Source: DASUBV01 sp963725175 (lineage in GTDB: Bacteria > Actinomycetota > Actinomycetes > Streptosporangiales > Streptosporangiaceae). From it: 64,000 bases of DNA. The position numbers and the translations under genes were made by a program. Of the stretch, positions 17,461 through 26,124 are shown piece after piece. The stretch covers positions 4,092,001-4,156,000 of the forward strand of contig CAVRXH010000006.1 of NCBI GenBank assembly GCA_963725175.1, written 5' to 3'. Every line of letters starts with the position of its first letter. The stretch's first letter is position 1. A model generated the notes under the pieces. It saw only the letters and a list, made by a program, of their open reading frames with translations. It searched no databases and was not told the DNA's origin.

Positions 17461-18284
17461 TGATGCGGCTGGCTCCGAGGATCGCCATCTACGTCATGGC
17501 CGGCGTCGCCGTGCTCGTCGTGCTCTTCCCGCTGCTGTGGATGATCGCCGCCGCGCTCAAGACGAACGGCGAGATCATCGACCCGAACGCCTCGCTGCTG
17601 CCCCTGCACCCGCAGTGGTCCAACCTGCGCATCGCCTGGGACGCCGCCCCGTTCGGCAGGTTCTTCCTGAACACGGCGATCTTCAGCGTGGTGACAACGG
17701 TCGGCCAGATCGCGACCGGCATGCTGGCCGGGTACGCGTTCGCCATGTTCGACTTCCCCGCCAAGCGGGTGCTGTTCTACGTGGTGCTGTCCGGCCTCAT
17801 GATCCCGTTCACCGTCGTGCTCGTGCCCGTCGTCCAGGAACTCGCCGACGTGCACTGGGTGAACACCTGGCAGGGGCTGATCGTGCCGAACCTGGCATCC
17901 GCGCTTGGCTGCTTCCTGTTCCGGCAGTTCTTCCTCGGCGCGCCCGCCGAGCTCGGCGAGGCGGCCCGGATCGACGGCGCGTCTGAGCTGCGCGTCTTCT
18001 GGAGCGTCTACCGGCCGCTGGCGCAGCCGATGACGGCCGCGTTCACCGTCATCGCGTTCCTGCAGAACTGGAACAACTTCCTGTTCCCGCTCGTGGTCAC
18101 CAACAGCGAGAAGCTGATGATGATCTCGCAGGGGCTCACCATCTTCAACGGCCAGATCAGCCGGGTCTCGTTCAACCTGCTCATGGCCGGGTCGCTGATC
18201 GCCGTCATCCCCGTGCTCATCGTCGCCATGGCGACGCAGCGCCGCATAGTCGAGGGCCTCACCCTCGGCGCCGTACGCGGGTAA
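17457..18284 (+). CDS. Sugar ABC transporter permease (MalG type)
   Basis: A 275-aa MalG/UgpE-type permease. N-terminal helix at residues ~8-30, then five more helices; the EAA loop ELGEAARIDGASELRVFWSV meets the ATPase. The start ATG 17457 overlaps the MalF-type stop (ATGA) and has AGGAGAG upstream; two further ATG codons follow directly. It completes the operon of binding protein and two permeases. No ATPase is encoded, so a shared MsiK-type ATPase elsewhere is expected. Confidence 0.92.
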   Translation: MMMRLAPRIAIYVMAGVAVLVVLFPLLWMIAAALKTNGEIIDPNASLLPLHPQWSNLRIAWDAAPFGRFFLNTAIFSVVTTVGQIATGMLAGYAFAMFDFPAKRVLFYVVLSGLMIPFTVVLVPVVQELADVHWVNTWQGLIVPNLASALGCFLFRQFFLGAPAELGEAARIDGASELRVFWSVYRPLAQPMTAAFTVIAFLQNWNNFLFPLVVTNSEKLMMISQGLTIFNGQISRVSFNLLMAGSLIAVIPVLIVAMATQRRIVEGLTLGAVRG

Positions 18285-18312
18285 GGCAGCAGATGGTCGG
18301 CTATGGCGCGGG

Positions 18313-19362
18313 TCAGGCCCCGTAGTACAGGCGGTCAAGTCCGATGAGCTGGACGGATGGGTCACACTGGGCTCTCGCTACCAGGGCGTCGCTGAAGCCG
18401 GTTCCGCTGAATAGGAGCAACCGGGCATCGTCGGCGCCGGGTTCCTTCTTTGCCTGAAGCAGGCCGCGGAGATGCTCGAGTCTGTTCAGATGGCCGGTCG
18501 TCATGCTTTCCTGCCACTTGGCTTCGCCGATGGCGAGCAGTGTGTCCCTGGCGCTGCCGTCGCGGCCGAAGGCGGCTACGTCGATTTCAGCCGCCATCCG
18601 TGCGCCGGGGTCGGCGACGGTTCCGCTCGCGACGCGGACGGGATAAGCGTCACCGTAGGTTTCCGGCCCGGCGTGCCACCGGGCCCACTGGCGGCAGATC
18701 TCCTCGAAGTGCGGCACAGCCACCTTGCTGTCGAAGGCATGCTGTGCGTGCCGCCAGACCTGCGCGGCGCGGCCGGGACGTTCCAGGTCGCCCCACGCTG
18801 GGCGCATGATCGCGTGATAGAAGGTCAGCAGCGGCTCGGCGATCCGGTAGGACGACCGGTTCCGCCTGAAGGCTTCCGTTTCATGGGTAATGAGCCCGGC
18901 GTCATGCAGGACGCCTAGCGGGTGAGCCAGGTCCGTTGATTTGCGTTCCAGATAGCCGGCGATGCCACCGCGGGTGGAGTTGCCCTCGGCGACCGCCGCG
19001 AGGACCGCGTGGTAGAGGGCAGTGTTGTGGATGTCAGGTTCCTCGGCCAGGATGTAGCGAGCCTCGCGGAACAGCGGCCGGGCGGGATTGAGCACCGTGC
19101 GGCACACCCATGAGTCGAAGTCGCCAGCGTCGGCCGGGGCGTCGTCCTGAGCGAACTCCCTGCGGTAGGCGGGAGTCCCGCCCACGATGGCGTTCGTCAG
19201 CACGGCGGTGCGGAGGTCGGTCACGCCCCAGAACTCCCTGGCGAGCCGGAAGTCGAGCGTGGGGACTACCAGATCCAGCCCTGCCCTGCCTCGCAAGGGC
19301 ACGCTTCCCGCGAGGAGCTTGCCCATGAAAGGCATCGCTGAGCCGCAGAGCAGCAAGCGCAC
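18313..19362 (-). pseudogene. DUF234-type ATPase lacking its N-terminal ATPase half
   Basis: A 349-aa frame matching the C-terminal two thirds of a DUF234 (COG1672) ATPase. It begins at RLLLCGSAMPFMGKLL, the sensor region that in the second copy (36790-38276) lies about 140 residues in. Walker A and B are therefore missing, and only 131 bp separate it from the next gene. The C-terminus retains AEIDVAAF and AIGEAKW, a PD-(D/E)XK-like pattern. An AT-rich palindrome lies exactly at the break. It is either a decayed gene or a stand-alone C-terminal part. The protein could still be translated from GTG 19362, but no ribosome site is seen. Confidence 0.75.
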
Positions 19363-19371
19363 CGCAGTTAT

Positions 19372-19387
19372 TATAACTGGAGTTATA
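19372..19387. repeat. AT-rich palindrome at the break of the DUF234 gene
   Basis: TATAACT (19372-19378), GG and AGTTATA (19381-19387) form a perfect inverted repeat just upstream of the truncated DUF234 gene. An AT-rich palindrome also sits upstream of the longer copy at 38316-38354, though the sequences differ. Confidence 0.5.
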
Positions 19388-19415
19388 CAAGCTGCCCGGC
19401 AGGCGCCGCACGAGC

Positions 19416-19472
19416 TAGGCTACGACGGTCGTAGCAAGCGATAGTCGTAGCCTACGTGGGTCGTAGGCTACG
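19416..19472. repeat. Nested inverted repeats of GTCGTAGCCTA
   Basis: TAGGCTACGAC (19416-19426) pairs with GTCGTAGCCTA (19444-19454); CGTAGCCTACG (19446-19456) pairs with CGTAGGCTACG (19462-19472); TACGAC/GTCGTA also pair at 19421-19433. Alternative stems share the middle copy. The block lies just after the MshC-like gene stop and could act as its terminator or mark a rearrangement joint. Confidence 0.5.
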
Positions 19473-19493
19473 CGTGCTGCAGGCGAGTCCCGG

Positions 19494-20630
19494 TCAGAAG
19501 GCGAAGCCCAGGATGCCGGCCAGGGTGCGGACCGTGCTTCCCGCGCCCGCCTCGGCCGCGGCGTCCACGGCCCGGATGGCGGCCGAGGTGTCGAGGTCGT
19601 CGCCCATCGCGGCGTGGAACGCCGCCTCCAGGTCTGGCCGCTCGCCGTCGCCCGATGCCGCGTCGGTCCAGATCTTCCAGTACCGGTCGGACTCCAGAAG
19701 CTCGGCATCGGAGTAGCTCCACACCGAGCGGTAGTGATGGCTCAGCAGCATCCGCCGCACGGTCCCGGAAGGGAACCGCTCCAGCAGGTCAGACGCGAGG
19801 ATCAGGTTCCCGAGCGACTTGGACATCTTGACCCCGTCAAGGCCGACCAGGCCGCAGTTCAGCCAGAACCGCGAGAACGGCGCCTGGCCGGTCAGGCACT
19901 CGGCCTGGAGGATCTCGGCCTCGTGGTGCGGGAAGGCCAGTTCGCTGCCCCCGCCGTGCAGGTCGATCGTGGTGCCGAGATGCTCCATGATCATGGTCGA
20001 GCACTCGATGTGCCAGCCGGGCCGCCCCGCCCCCCACGGGCTGGCCCAGCTTGGCTCGTCGGGCAAGCTCGGCTGCCACAGCAGGAAGTCGAGCGCGTTG
20101 TGCTTGCCGGGCGCCTCGGGATCGCCGCCCTTCTCGGCGAATTCCCGGAGCATGGCCGCGCGGTCCAGCCCGCTGTGCTTGCCGAAACGATCGGTGGTGG
20201 CAACGTCGAAATAAACGCGGCCGTCGTCAAGCGCATAAGCGTGGCCGCCGTCTACCAGCCCGGAAACGGCAAACTGAATGGCCGGGATGGTCTGCGAAGG
20301 CCGGGGGGCCACATCCGGATCGCGGTTCCCGAGCAGCGCCATCGTCCGGTCAAAACGCTCCACTTCGCGATCGGCAATGACGGTATAAGGCTCACCGACC
20401 TCGCGCGCCTTGCGGAGAATATCATCGTCTACGTCGGTGATATTGCGAGCGTAAATGACGACGTGCCCGAGGTACTCAAGGTAGCGAATAAGGGAATCGA
20501 AGGCGGTGCACATGAACGCGTGTCCGAGATGGGTCGCATCATAAGGTGTGATACCGCAGACATAGAATCGGACCGTGCGGCTGGCAAGAAAGGGCCTGGC
20601 CTGCGCATCCGGAGTGCTCCTCAGCTTCAT
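19494..20630 (-). CDS. MshC-like cysteine ligase (cysteinyl-tRNA synthetase fold)
   Basis: About 378 aa. Close to MshC, which joins cysteine to glucosaminyl-inositol in mycothiol synthesis, and without the anticodon-binding part of CysS. Visible motifs: VCGITPYDATHLGHA with the zinc Cys and HIGH-type signature, GRPGWHIECS, FPHHE and KMSKSLGN. It lacks the C-terminal extension of tRNA synthetases. The ATG at 20630 is chosen since upstream codons only add low-complexity residues, but no ribosome site is seen. It diverges from a CysS gene over 244 bp. It could be the mycothiol MshC itself or a paralogue making another cysteinyl amide; the CysS neighbour favours a dedicated system. Confidence 0.8.
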   Translation of the reverse strand: MKLRSTPDAQARPFLASRTVRFYVCGITPYDATHLGHAFMCTAFDSLIRYLEYLGHVVIYARNITDVDDDILRKAREVGEPYTVIADREVERFDRTMALLGNRDPDVAPRPSQTIPAIQFAVSGLVDGGHAYALDDGRVYFDVATTDRFGKHSGLDRAAMLREFAEKGGDPEAPGKHNALDFLLWQPSLPDEPSWASPWGAGRPGWHIECSTMIMEHLGTTIDLHGGGSELAFPHHEAEILQAECLTGQAPFSRFWLNCGLVGLDGVKMSKSLGNLILASDLLERFPSGTVRRMLLSHHYRSVWSYSDAELLESDRYWKIWTDAASGDGERPDLEAAFHAAMGDDLDTSAAIRAVDAAAEAGAGSTVRTLAGILGFAF

Positions 20631-20814
20631 GCGCAAAGTATACGAGGTGGGCCCCGCCCGGCCCGGCGCTGGCGGCCCCCGGCGCGGCACCGCCTTCTGG
20701 CACGTCGTCCGCGCGGTTCGCCGGACGGTCGCCCGGCGGCGGGACCCGACCGGTATCGGCCGCCGCGATGCCGCGCGGCGGCGCTGCCTGCAGGAGCCCG
20801 CCGGCCTCCCGAAG

Positions 20815-20854
20815 CTGTTCTGTGGCGTGCAGAAACTGTTCTGCGCTGTGCAGA
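20815..20854. repeat. Tandem 19-bp direct repeat before cysS
   Basis: CTGTTCTGTGGCGTGCAGA (20815-20833) and CTGTTCTGCGCTGTGCAGA (20836-20854) agree at 16 of 19 positions with a 21-bp period, about two helical turns. Each is partly palindromic (TCTG..GCAGA). They lie about 20 bp before the cysS start in the divergent control region and could bind a regulator. Confidence 0.45.
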
Positions 20855-20874
20855 GGGTGCTCTACACTTGGCGG

Positions 20875-22446
20875 ATGCGGATGAGGGAATCGTCGGACAC
20901 GGCGACGGGATCGCCTTCTACGGGCGAGTTCCCGGTGCGATTTTATAACAGTATGACGCGGCAGCTCGAAACGTTTGAGCCGCGCGAGAAAGACCTCGTC
21001 CGGATCTATACATGTGGTCCCACAGTGTATAACTTCGCGCATATCGGGAACTTGCGCACCTATCTCTTCGCCGACACGCTCCGCCGGGTGCTCCAGTGGA
21101 AGGGCTACAACGTCCTGCACGTCGTGAATATCACCGACGTGGGACACCTGACGAGCGACGCGGATACCGGTGACGACAAGGTTGAGATGGCGGCCAGGGG
21201 GACCGGGAATTCGGTTTTCCAGATCACCGAGAATTACACGAACGCTTTCTTCCAGGATCTGGCGAGCCTGAATATCCGCCCGGCGGCCGTGTACCCGAGG
21301 GCGACTCAGCACATCCAGGAGATGATCGCCTTCAACCAGGTGCTGGAGGAGCACGGGCTGACCTATGAGCTAAAGGACGGCCTGTACTTCGACACCAGCA
21401 AGGTGCCCGATTACGGGAAACTGGGCGGGCTGGACGCCGAGGCGCAGATCGCGGGCGCTCGCGTCGCGGCGGACCCGGACAAGCGCAACCCCACCGACTT
21501 CAGCATCTGGCGGCGCTCGCCGAGCGAGCAGAAGCGCCTGATGGAATGGCACAGTCCCTGGGGAACGGGGTTTCCCGGCTGGCATCTGGAATGCTCGGTC
21601 ATGAGCCTGAAGTACCTGGACGGCCCGTTCGACATCCACACCGGCGGAGTGGATCACCGGCAGTTGCATCACCCCAACGAGGTAGCCCAGAACCAGGGCT
21701 TTCTCGGCACCTCCGAGTCGGGCGCCAGCTACTGGATGCATGCGGAGTTCCTCATTATGAGGGACGCGAAGATGTCCAAGAGCAGCGGCGATTTCTGGCG
21801 CATGCAGAAGCTCATCGACGCGGGCGTGCATCCGCTGGTGTACCGGTACTTCCTGCTCCAGGCGCACTACCGCTCCCAGGTGGACTTCAGCATGGCGGCC
21901 ATGGCCGCCGCGCATTCGGGCTTCGCGCGGATCCTGCGGCGCGTCCGTCACCTGCTTGGGCAGGCCGGGGCGGAGGGCGCGGAGCTGGCGTCCCTGGCGG
22001 CCGACTCCGACTTCACCAGCGGCGGGCCGGAAAGCTACCTGCGCGGCCAGTTCGAGGACGGCCTGAGCGAGGCGGGCCTGCGCATCGCGCGCGAGCTCGA
22101 CAGCGCCGTGTCCGATGACCTGGGCACGCCCAAGGTGATGGCGCTGCTGTCCGCGGTGCTGACCGACAAGAAGCTGGACCCGGTCGACGCCCTTCGCCTC
22201 GTCGGCTCGCTCGACCTGGTGCTCGGGCTGAAGCTGCTGACGCTGGAACCGGGGAGCCTGATGATCAGGCCCGTCGACGCGACGCTGACCGACGACGAGG
22301 TGGACGCGCGGGTCCAGGAGCGAGAGCGGGCACGCGGCGAGCGCGACTTCAAGCGCGCCGACGAGGTGCGGGACGAACTGGGCAAGGCGGGCATCATCCT
22401 GGAAGATGAGGCCGGCGGGACGACGTGGTCCTGGCGCATCGGCTAG
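20875..22446 (+). CDS. cysS: Cysteinyl-tRNA synthetase of non-actinobacterial type
   Basis: A 523-aa class I synthetase charging tRNA-Cys with cysteine. Motifs: YTCGPTVYNFAHIGNLRTY (zinc Cys and HIGH-like), TDVGHLTSDADTGDDK, HLECSVMS, HHPNE and KMSKSSGD, then a helical C-terminal part ending DFKRADEVRDELGKAG. Actinobacterial CysS usually reads CGATVQxPPHIGH and lacks the TSDADTGDDK insert, so this one is probably acquired from another phylum. The first ~400 bp are less GC-rich than neighbours. Start ATG 20875 or 20881; no strong ribosome site. It is probably a second, accessory CysS, divergent from a MshC-like gene. Confidence 0.9.
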   Translation: MRMRESSDTATGSPSTGEFPVRFYNSMTRQLETFEPREKDLVRIYTCGPTVYNFAHIGNLRTYLFADTLRRVLQWKGYNVLHVVNITDVGHLTSDADTGDDKVEMAARGTGNSVFQITENYTNAFFQDLASLNIRPAAVYPRATQHIQEMIAFNQVLEEHGLTYELKDGLYFDTSKVPDYGKLGGLDAEAQIAGARVAADPDKRNPTDFSIWRRSPSEQKRLMEWHSPWGTGFPGWHLECSVMSLKYLDGPFDIHTGGVDHRQLHHPNEVAQNQGFLGTSESGASYWMHAEFLIMRDAKMSKSSGDFWRMQKLIDAGVHPLVYRYFLLQAHYRSQVDFSMAAMAAAHSGFARILRRVRHLLGQAGAEGAELASLAADSDFTSGGPESYLRGQFEDGLSEAGLRIARELDSAVSDDLGTPKVMALLSAVLTDKKLDPVDALRLVGSLDLVLGLKLLTLEPGSLMIRPVDATLTDDEVDARVQERERARGERDFKRADEVRDELGKAGIILEDEAGGTTWSWRIG

Positions 22447-22532
22447 GTCCCGCGCATGAGCGGCCGAAAGACCTGTTCGGGCGGCTTAATGCCCCCGATG
22501 GTGGTTCGTGACCGCTGAGGTACGGTGCCGGT

Positions 22533-23498
22533 GTGCCAGCAGAATCGCCAGTCAGCTTCGTGGTCGCGGGAGAAGCGCTCATCGACCTGGTTCCCGCTGA
22601 CGACGGCGCCTACCTCGCCCGTCCGGGCGGCAGCCCGTATAACGTCGCGGTCGGGCTGGCCCGGCTCGGCCAGCCCACGGCGATGGCCTGCCGGCTCTCC
22701 GGTGATCCGTTCGGCACGGTGCTGCGCCAGCACCTGATGCGGTCGGGCGTGGACGTGCGGTACGCCGTGAACGCGCCGGAGCCGAGCACGATCGCGCTGG
22801 TGCAGCTCACCGATGGGCAGGCCAGGTATGAGTTCACCCAGGGCGGCGCGGACTTCGGCTGGACGCCGGCCGAGCTGGAGTTCCTGCCGGCCGGGGCGCC
22901 CGCGGTGCACTTCGGCTCGCTGGGGTCCTGGCGGCCGCCGGGAGACGCGGCGATCGCCGGGGCGATCGGCAGGCTCCGGGTGGCGGGCTCGGTCCTGGTC
23001 AGCTACGACCCCAACGTCCGGCCCTCGCTCCAGCCGGACCAGGCGGCGGCGCGGGAGCAGATCGAGGGGTCGGTGGCGCTGGCGCACCTGGTGAAGGCGA
23101 GCCTGGAGGACCTGGCCTGGCTGTATGGCCGGGCCGACCCGGCCGCCGTAGCCAGGCGCTGGCTTGACCTGGGCGCGGGGCTCGTCGTTGTTACCACGGG
23201 TCCCGATGGTGCCGCCAGCTGGACGCGCGGCGGCCTGGAGATCACCCGCCCGGCCTACCCGGCGGTGATCGCCGACACGGTCGGCGCCGGCGACGCCTTC
23301 ACCAGCGGCCTGCTGGACGCGCTGGCCCGCGCAGGGGCGCTGCGGCCGGACCGGGTGATGGCCGGGCTCGACGAGCGGACGCTAGCGCGGGCGCTGGACG
23401 AGGCGAGCATGGTCGCGGGCCTGACCTGTGCCAGGCCCGGCGCGAACCCGCCCTGGCGCGCGGAGCTCGACGTGGCGCTCCGCGGCGGCGCCTCTTAA
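22533..23498 (+). CDS. PfkB-family kinase, fructokinase-like
   Basis: A 321-aa ribokinase-family kinase. GGSPYNVAVGLARLGQP (~30-46) and the C-terminal DTVGAGDAF signature with catalytic Asp are intact; the overall pattern resembles bacterial fructokinases. Start GTG 22533; the nearest ribosome-like GAGG is about 13 nt away. It is followed 113 bp later by a lacI gene and a sugar ABC operon, so it probably phosphorylates the sugar those genes import. With a GH172 gene at the operon end, a fructofuranosyl-derived substrate is plausible. Confidence 0.9.
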   Translation: MPAESPVSFVVAGEALIDLVPADDGAYLARPGGSPYNVAVGLARLGQPTAMACRLSGDPFGTVLRQHLMRSGVDVRYAVNAPEPSTIALVQLTDGQARYEFTQGGADFGWTPAELEFLPAGAPAVHFGSLGSWRPPGDAAIAGAIGRLRVAGSVLVSYDPNVRPSLQPDQAAAREQIEGSVALAHLVKASLEDLAWLYGRADPAAVARRWLDLGAGLVVVTTGPDGAASWTRGGLEITRPAYPAVIADTVGAGDAFTSGLLDALARAGALRPDRVMAGLDERTLARALDEASMVAGLTCARPGANPPWRAELDVALRGGAS

Positions 23499-23534
23499 CG
23501 CACCATCAGCCGCATAAATCACGGGAACGCTCTT

Positions 23535-23552
23535 GCGTCAAACGTTTGACGC
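23535..23552. promoter_or_regulatory. LacI-type operator, 18-bp perfect palindrome
   Basis: GCGTCAAACGTTTGACGC is a perfect 18-bp palindrome with a central CG step, as LacI/GalR-family operators usually have. It lies 60 bp upstream of the lacI start and 37 bp after the kinase stop, so autoregulation of the lacI-ABC-GH172 unit is likely. Confidence 0.75.
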
Positions 23553-23611
23553 TCCTAGCCTCACGGTTTAACCAGGTCACGGACACCAGGAACCGCGGAG
23601 GGAGGACGCCG

Positions 23612-24644
23612 GTGATTACCCTGCGAGACGTAGCGGAGCGGGTCGGCGTTTCGATTTCCACGGTCTCGCTGGTGCTCAACGACCGCGCCGCGGGCCGGGT
23701 CAACGCGGTGCTGGCGCAGCGCATTCGCGCGACGGCGGACGAGATGATGTACGTGCCGAATCACCTGGCCCGCAGCCTCTCGACGAACCGCACCGCGACG
23801 GTCGGCCTGGTCTCCGACCAGGTCGCCACCATCCCGTTCGCGGGCCACATGCTCGCGGGCGCGCAGCAGGTGCTCTGGGATGAGGGCTACCTGCTGATGC
23901 TGATCGACACCGCGGGAAACGACGAGATACAGGGTCCCGCCGCGCTCTCCCTGGTCCAGCGGAACGTCGAGGCGCTTATCTTCGCGGTCACCCATCACAA
24001 GGTCGTGGACCTGCCGGCGGTGCCGACGCAGGCCCCGATCGTGGTGCTGGACGAGCCGGCCGTCGAGAAGCGGCGGGCGAGTCGACTTCGTGGTCCCCGA
24101 CGAGGAACGCGGCGCCCGCGCGGCGGTCGGGCACCTGATCGCCTATGGCCACCGCCGGATCGGGTTCTGCAATGTCCCCGCGCGCTTTCCCGAGGCCGCG
24201 TCGCTGCGCCTGAAGGGCTACCGGTCGGCGCTGGAGGCGGCGCACCTGCCGGCCGACCCTGGCCTGATCGTGGCGGCGGAGTCGGCCGACACATGGGCGG
24301 CCATCGAGCCGGCCCGCAGGCTGCTGAGCCTGCCCGAGCCGCCGACGGCGGTGTTCTGCTTCGGCGACCAGCTCGCCATGGGCTTTTACCAGGTCGCGCG
24401 CGACCTGGGGATCAAGGTTCCCGATGAGCTGTCGGTTGTCGGCTTCGACAATCAGCAGTACATCGCGGACTGTCTCAGTCCGGGACTGACGACCGTTCAG
24501 CTTCCCCATTCCGAGATGGGCGAATGGGCGGCACGCCAGGTGCTGAAGCGCATCCGCGGAGCGGCCTGCTCCAGCGAGGCGGAGGGCTATCTCGCGCCGT
24601 GCGTGCTGGTGGAAAGGAATTCAGTGGCTCGCCTGAGCGTGTAG
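23612..24644 (+). CDS. LacI-family regulator, frameshifted in the middle
   Basis: A LacI/GalR repressor of about 343 aa. The N-terminal helix-turn-helix (TLRDVAERVGVSISTVSLVLND) and hinge are followed by a periplasmic-binding-protein-like sensor domain. The frame breaks near 24071 in CGGCGGGCG: dropping one base joins the first part (VVLDEPA) to GRVDFVVPDEERGARAAVGHL, and reading continues to a normal end (SVVGFDNQ, LVERNSV). GTG 23612 has GGAGG about 7 nt upstream. A perfect palindrome lies at 23535-23552. It probably represses the sugar transport operon. The break is likely an assembly indel; if real, the sensor domain would be lost. Confidence 0.85.
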
Positions 24645-24669
24645 CCGCGGCACGCGAGCAGGCTCCCGA

Positions 24670-24728
24670 GTGTGCGAAATCACACTCCATACAAACACGC
24701 CTTGGTGATAGATACAAACACGCCCTGG
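24670..24728 (+). promoter_or_regulatory. Inverted repeat plus tandem direct repeat before the sugar-binding protein
   Basis: GTGTG-6-CACAC (24670-24685) is followed by two copies of ATACAAACACGCC(T/C)TGG (24689-24705 and 24712-24728), 16 of 17 identical with a 23-bp period. The second copy ends in the GGAGG ribosome site of the binding-protein gene. Protein binding there could block both transcription and translation; the binding factor is unknown. Confidence 0.45.
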
Positions 24729-24735
24729 AGGCAAA

Positions 24736-26037
24736 GTGAAGAACAATAGAAGAGTCCGCCTTTCGGCTTGCGGGATTGCGGTAACGGCCGCTCTCCTGGC
24801 GGGCTGCTCAAGCGGCGGTTCGGGCGGTTCGGGGTCGTCCTCGTCGTCAGGGACGTTTACGATCCTGCAATTCGAGACTCCGGGCTCGGCGGCCTACTCC
24901 GGGTACCAGGCGGCGCTGACGACCTTCAAGAAGGAGCACCCGGGCCTCAAGGTCAAGTTCATCACCACGAGCTTCAACTCGATCCTGCAAGAGGGCAAGC
25001 TCATCCTGAACAGCGCGAATGTGCCCAACGTCATCGAGTTCAACAAGGGCAACGCCGACGGCGGCACGCTGGCCGCGCAGGGCCTGCTCACGAACCTCAC
25101 GCCCGAGGTGCAGAAGTACGGCTGGGACAAGGTTGTCACCGGGCCGATGCAGGACCTGGCGAAGTACAACGCGAGCGGCGACGCGGGCGCCGGTAACTGG
25201 TACGGGATTCCGCAGAGCGGCCAGGACTACCTGATGTACTACAACGCCGACCTGTTCAAGAAGTACCACATCGCGATCCCGCAGACCCAGGCGCAGATCG
25301 TGACCGCGATGAAGGCGTTCCTCGCCAAGGGCGTTACCCCGGTGTCAGCCAACGCGGGTGAGTTCGGCCTGGCCCAGTTCTGGTGGCAGCTCGTGTCGGC
25401 GCAGGCGACCAGGAGCCAGATCGACAACTACATGTTCCTGCACGGCAAGACCGACTTCTCCGCCGGTCCCTTCGCGGCCGCGAGCAACGAGTTGCAGACC
25501 TGGCTGCACGCCGGGTACCTGGGCAAGAACATCGCGGCGCTGACGCAGAACCAGATGGAGCTCGGATTCTACTCGGGCAAGTACCCGATGATGTTCGACG
25601 GCTCGTGGATCTTCGCCCAGGCGAAGGCGGCGATCAAGTTCCACTGGGGCACCGAGCTCTACCCCGGCGCCAACTTCGACGAGGGCCTGACCGGCCAGCT
25701 CTGGGGCGTGCCGGCCAGGGCGAGCGACAAGCAGCTCGCCTATCAGTGGATCAACCTCACCCTGAGCCAGCCGGTGCAGAACGTCATGGGCAAGCTCGGC
25801 GGCCTGCCGCTGCGCTCCGACCTGTCGGTCATCACCGACCCGCAGACGAAGGCCTTTACCCAGCAGTTCAACGGCCTGGACACGGGCAACAAGCTCAGTT
25901 ACTTCCCCGACTACCCGGTGACCGGCCTGCTCAACTTCCTGGAGAGCGAGCTGCAGGGCATGTCGAACGGGAACGTGTCGGCGGCGCAGTTCGACGACGC
26001 GCTGCAGTCCTTCTACGACAACGGAATGGCCGGTTAG
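24736..26037 (+). CDS. Sugar ABC transporter solute-binding lipoprotein
   Basis: A 433-aa extracellular binding lipoprotein of the MalE/CUT1 type. Signal peptide and lipobox LLAGCSSGG, followed by a Gly/Ser spacer. Family blocks include SGQDYLMYYNADLFKKYHI and YPMMFDGSWIFAQ. Start GTG 24736 with GGAGG 4 nt upstream. It lies 91 bp after lacI and is followed by a hairpin (26071-26099) that may keep its mRNA more abundant than that of the permeases. It delivers the sugar to the two permeases downstream. Confidence 0.92.
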   Translation: MKNNRRVRLSACGIAVTAALLAGCSSGGSGGSGSSSSSGTFTILQFETPGSAAYSGYQAALTTFKKEHPGLKVKFITTSFNSILQEGKLILNSANVPNVIEFNKGNADGGTLAAQGLLTNLTPEVQKYGWDKVVTGPMQDLAKYNASGDAGAGNWYGIPQSGQDYLMYYNADLFKKYHIAIPQTQAQIVTAMKAFLAKGVTPVSANAGEFGLAQFWWQLVSAQATRSQIDNYMFLHGKTDFSAGPFAAASNELQTWLHAGYLGKNIAALTQNQMELGFYSGKYPMMFDGSWIFAQAKAAIKFHWGTELYPGANFDEGLTGQLWGVPARASDKQLAYQWINLTLSQPVQNVMGKLGGLPLRSDLSVITDPQTKAFTQQFNGLDTGNKLSYFPDYPVTGLLNFLESELQGMSNGNVSAAQFDDALQSFYDNGMAG

Positions 26038-26070
26038 CGCGGTAGCGCCCTGACGCGGCGGCAGTCAGTC

Positions 26071-26099
26071 GGGGGCCGGGACGTCAGTTCCCGGCCCCC
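26071..26099 (+). terminator. Intra-operon hairpin
   Basis: GGGGGCCGGGA (26071-26081) and TCCCGGCCCCC (26089-26099) form a perfect 11-bp stem with a 7-nt loop in the 87-bp gap between the binding protein and the first permease. A stabilising or partly terminating stem here is common in ABC sugar operons. Confidence 0.65.
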
Positions 26100-26124
26100 A
26101 TCCCCCGGACGGAAGCTGAGTTCG

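Noticed and set aside
16512..18284. A 590-codon frame suggesting fused permeases
   Set aside because: Its middle is out-of-frame sequence of the MalF-type permease; the two permeases are separate genes overlapping by 4 nt at 17457-17460.
18313..19362. Ordinary full-length ATPase
   Set aside because: It lacks Walker A and B, and there is no room upstream for them.
24670..24685. CRP-like TGTG/CACA site
   Set aside because: The spacing between half-sites is 6 bp, not the 8 bp of the CRP consensus core.
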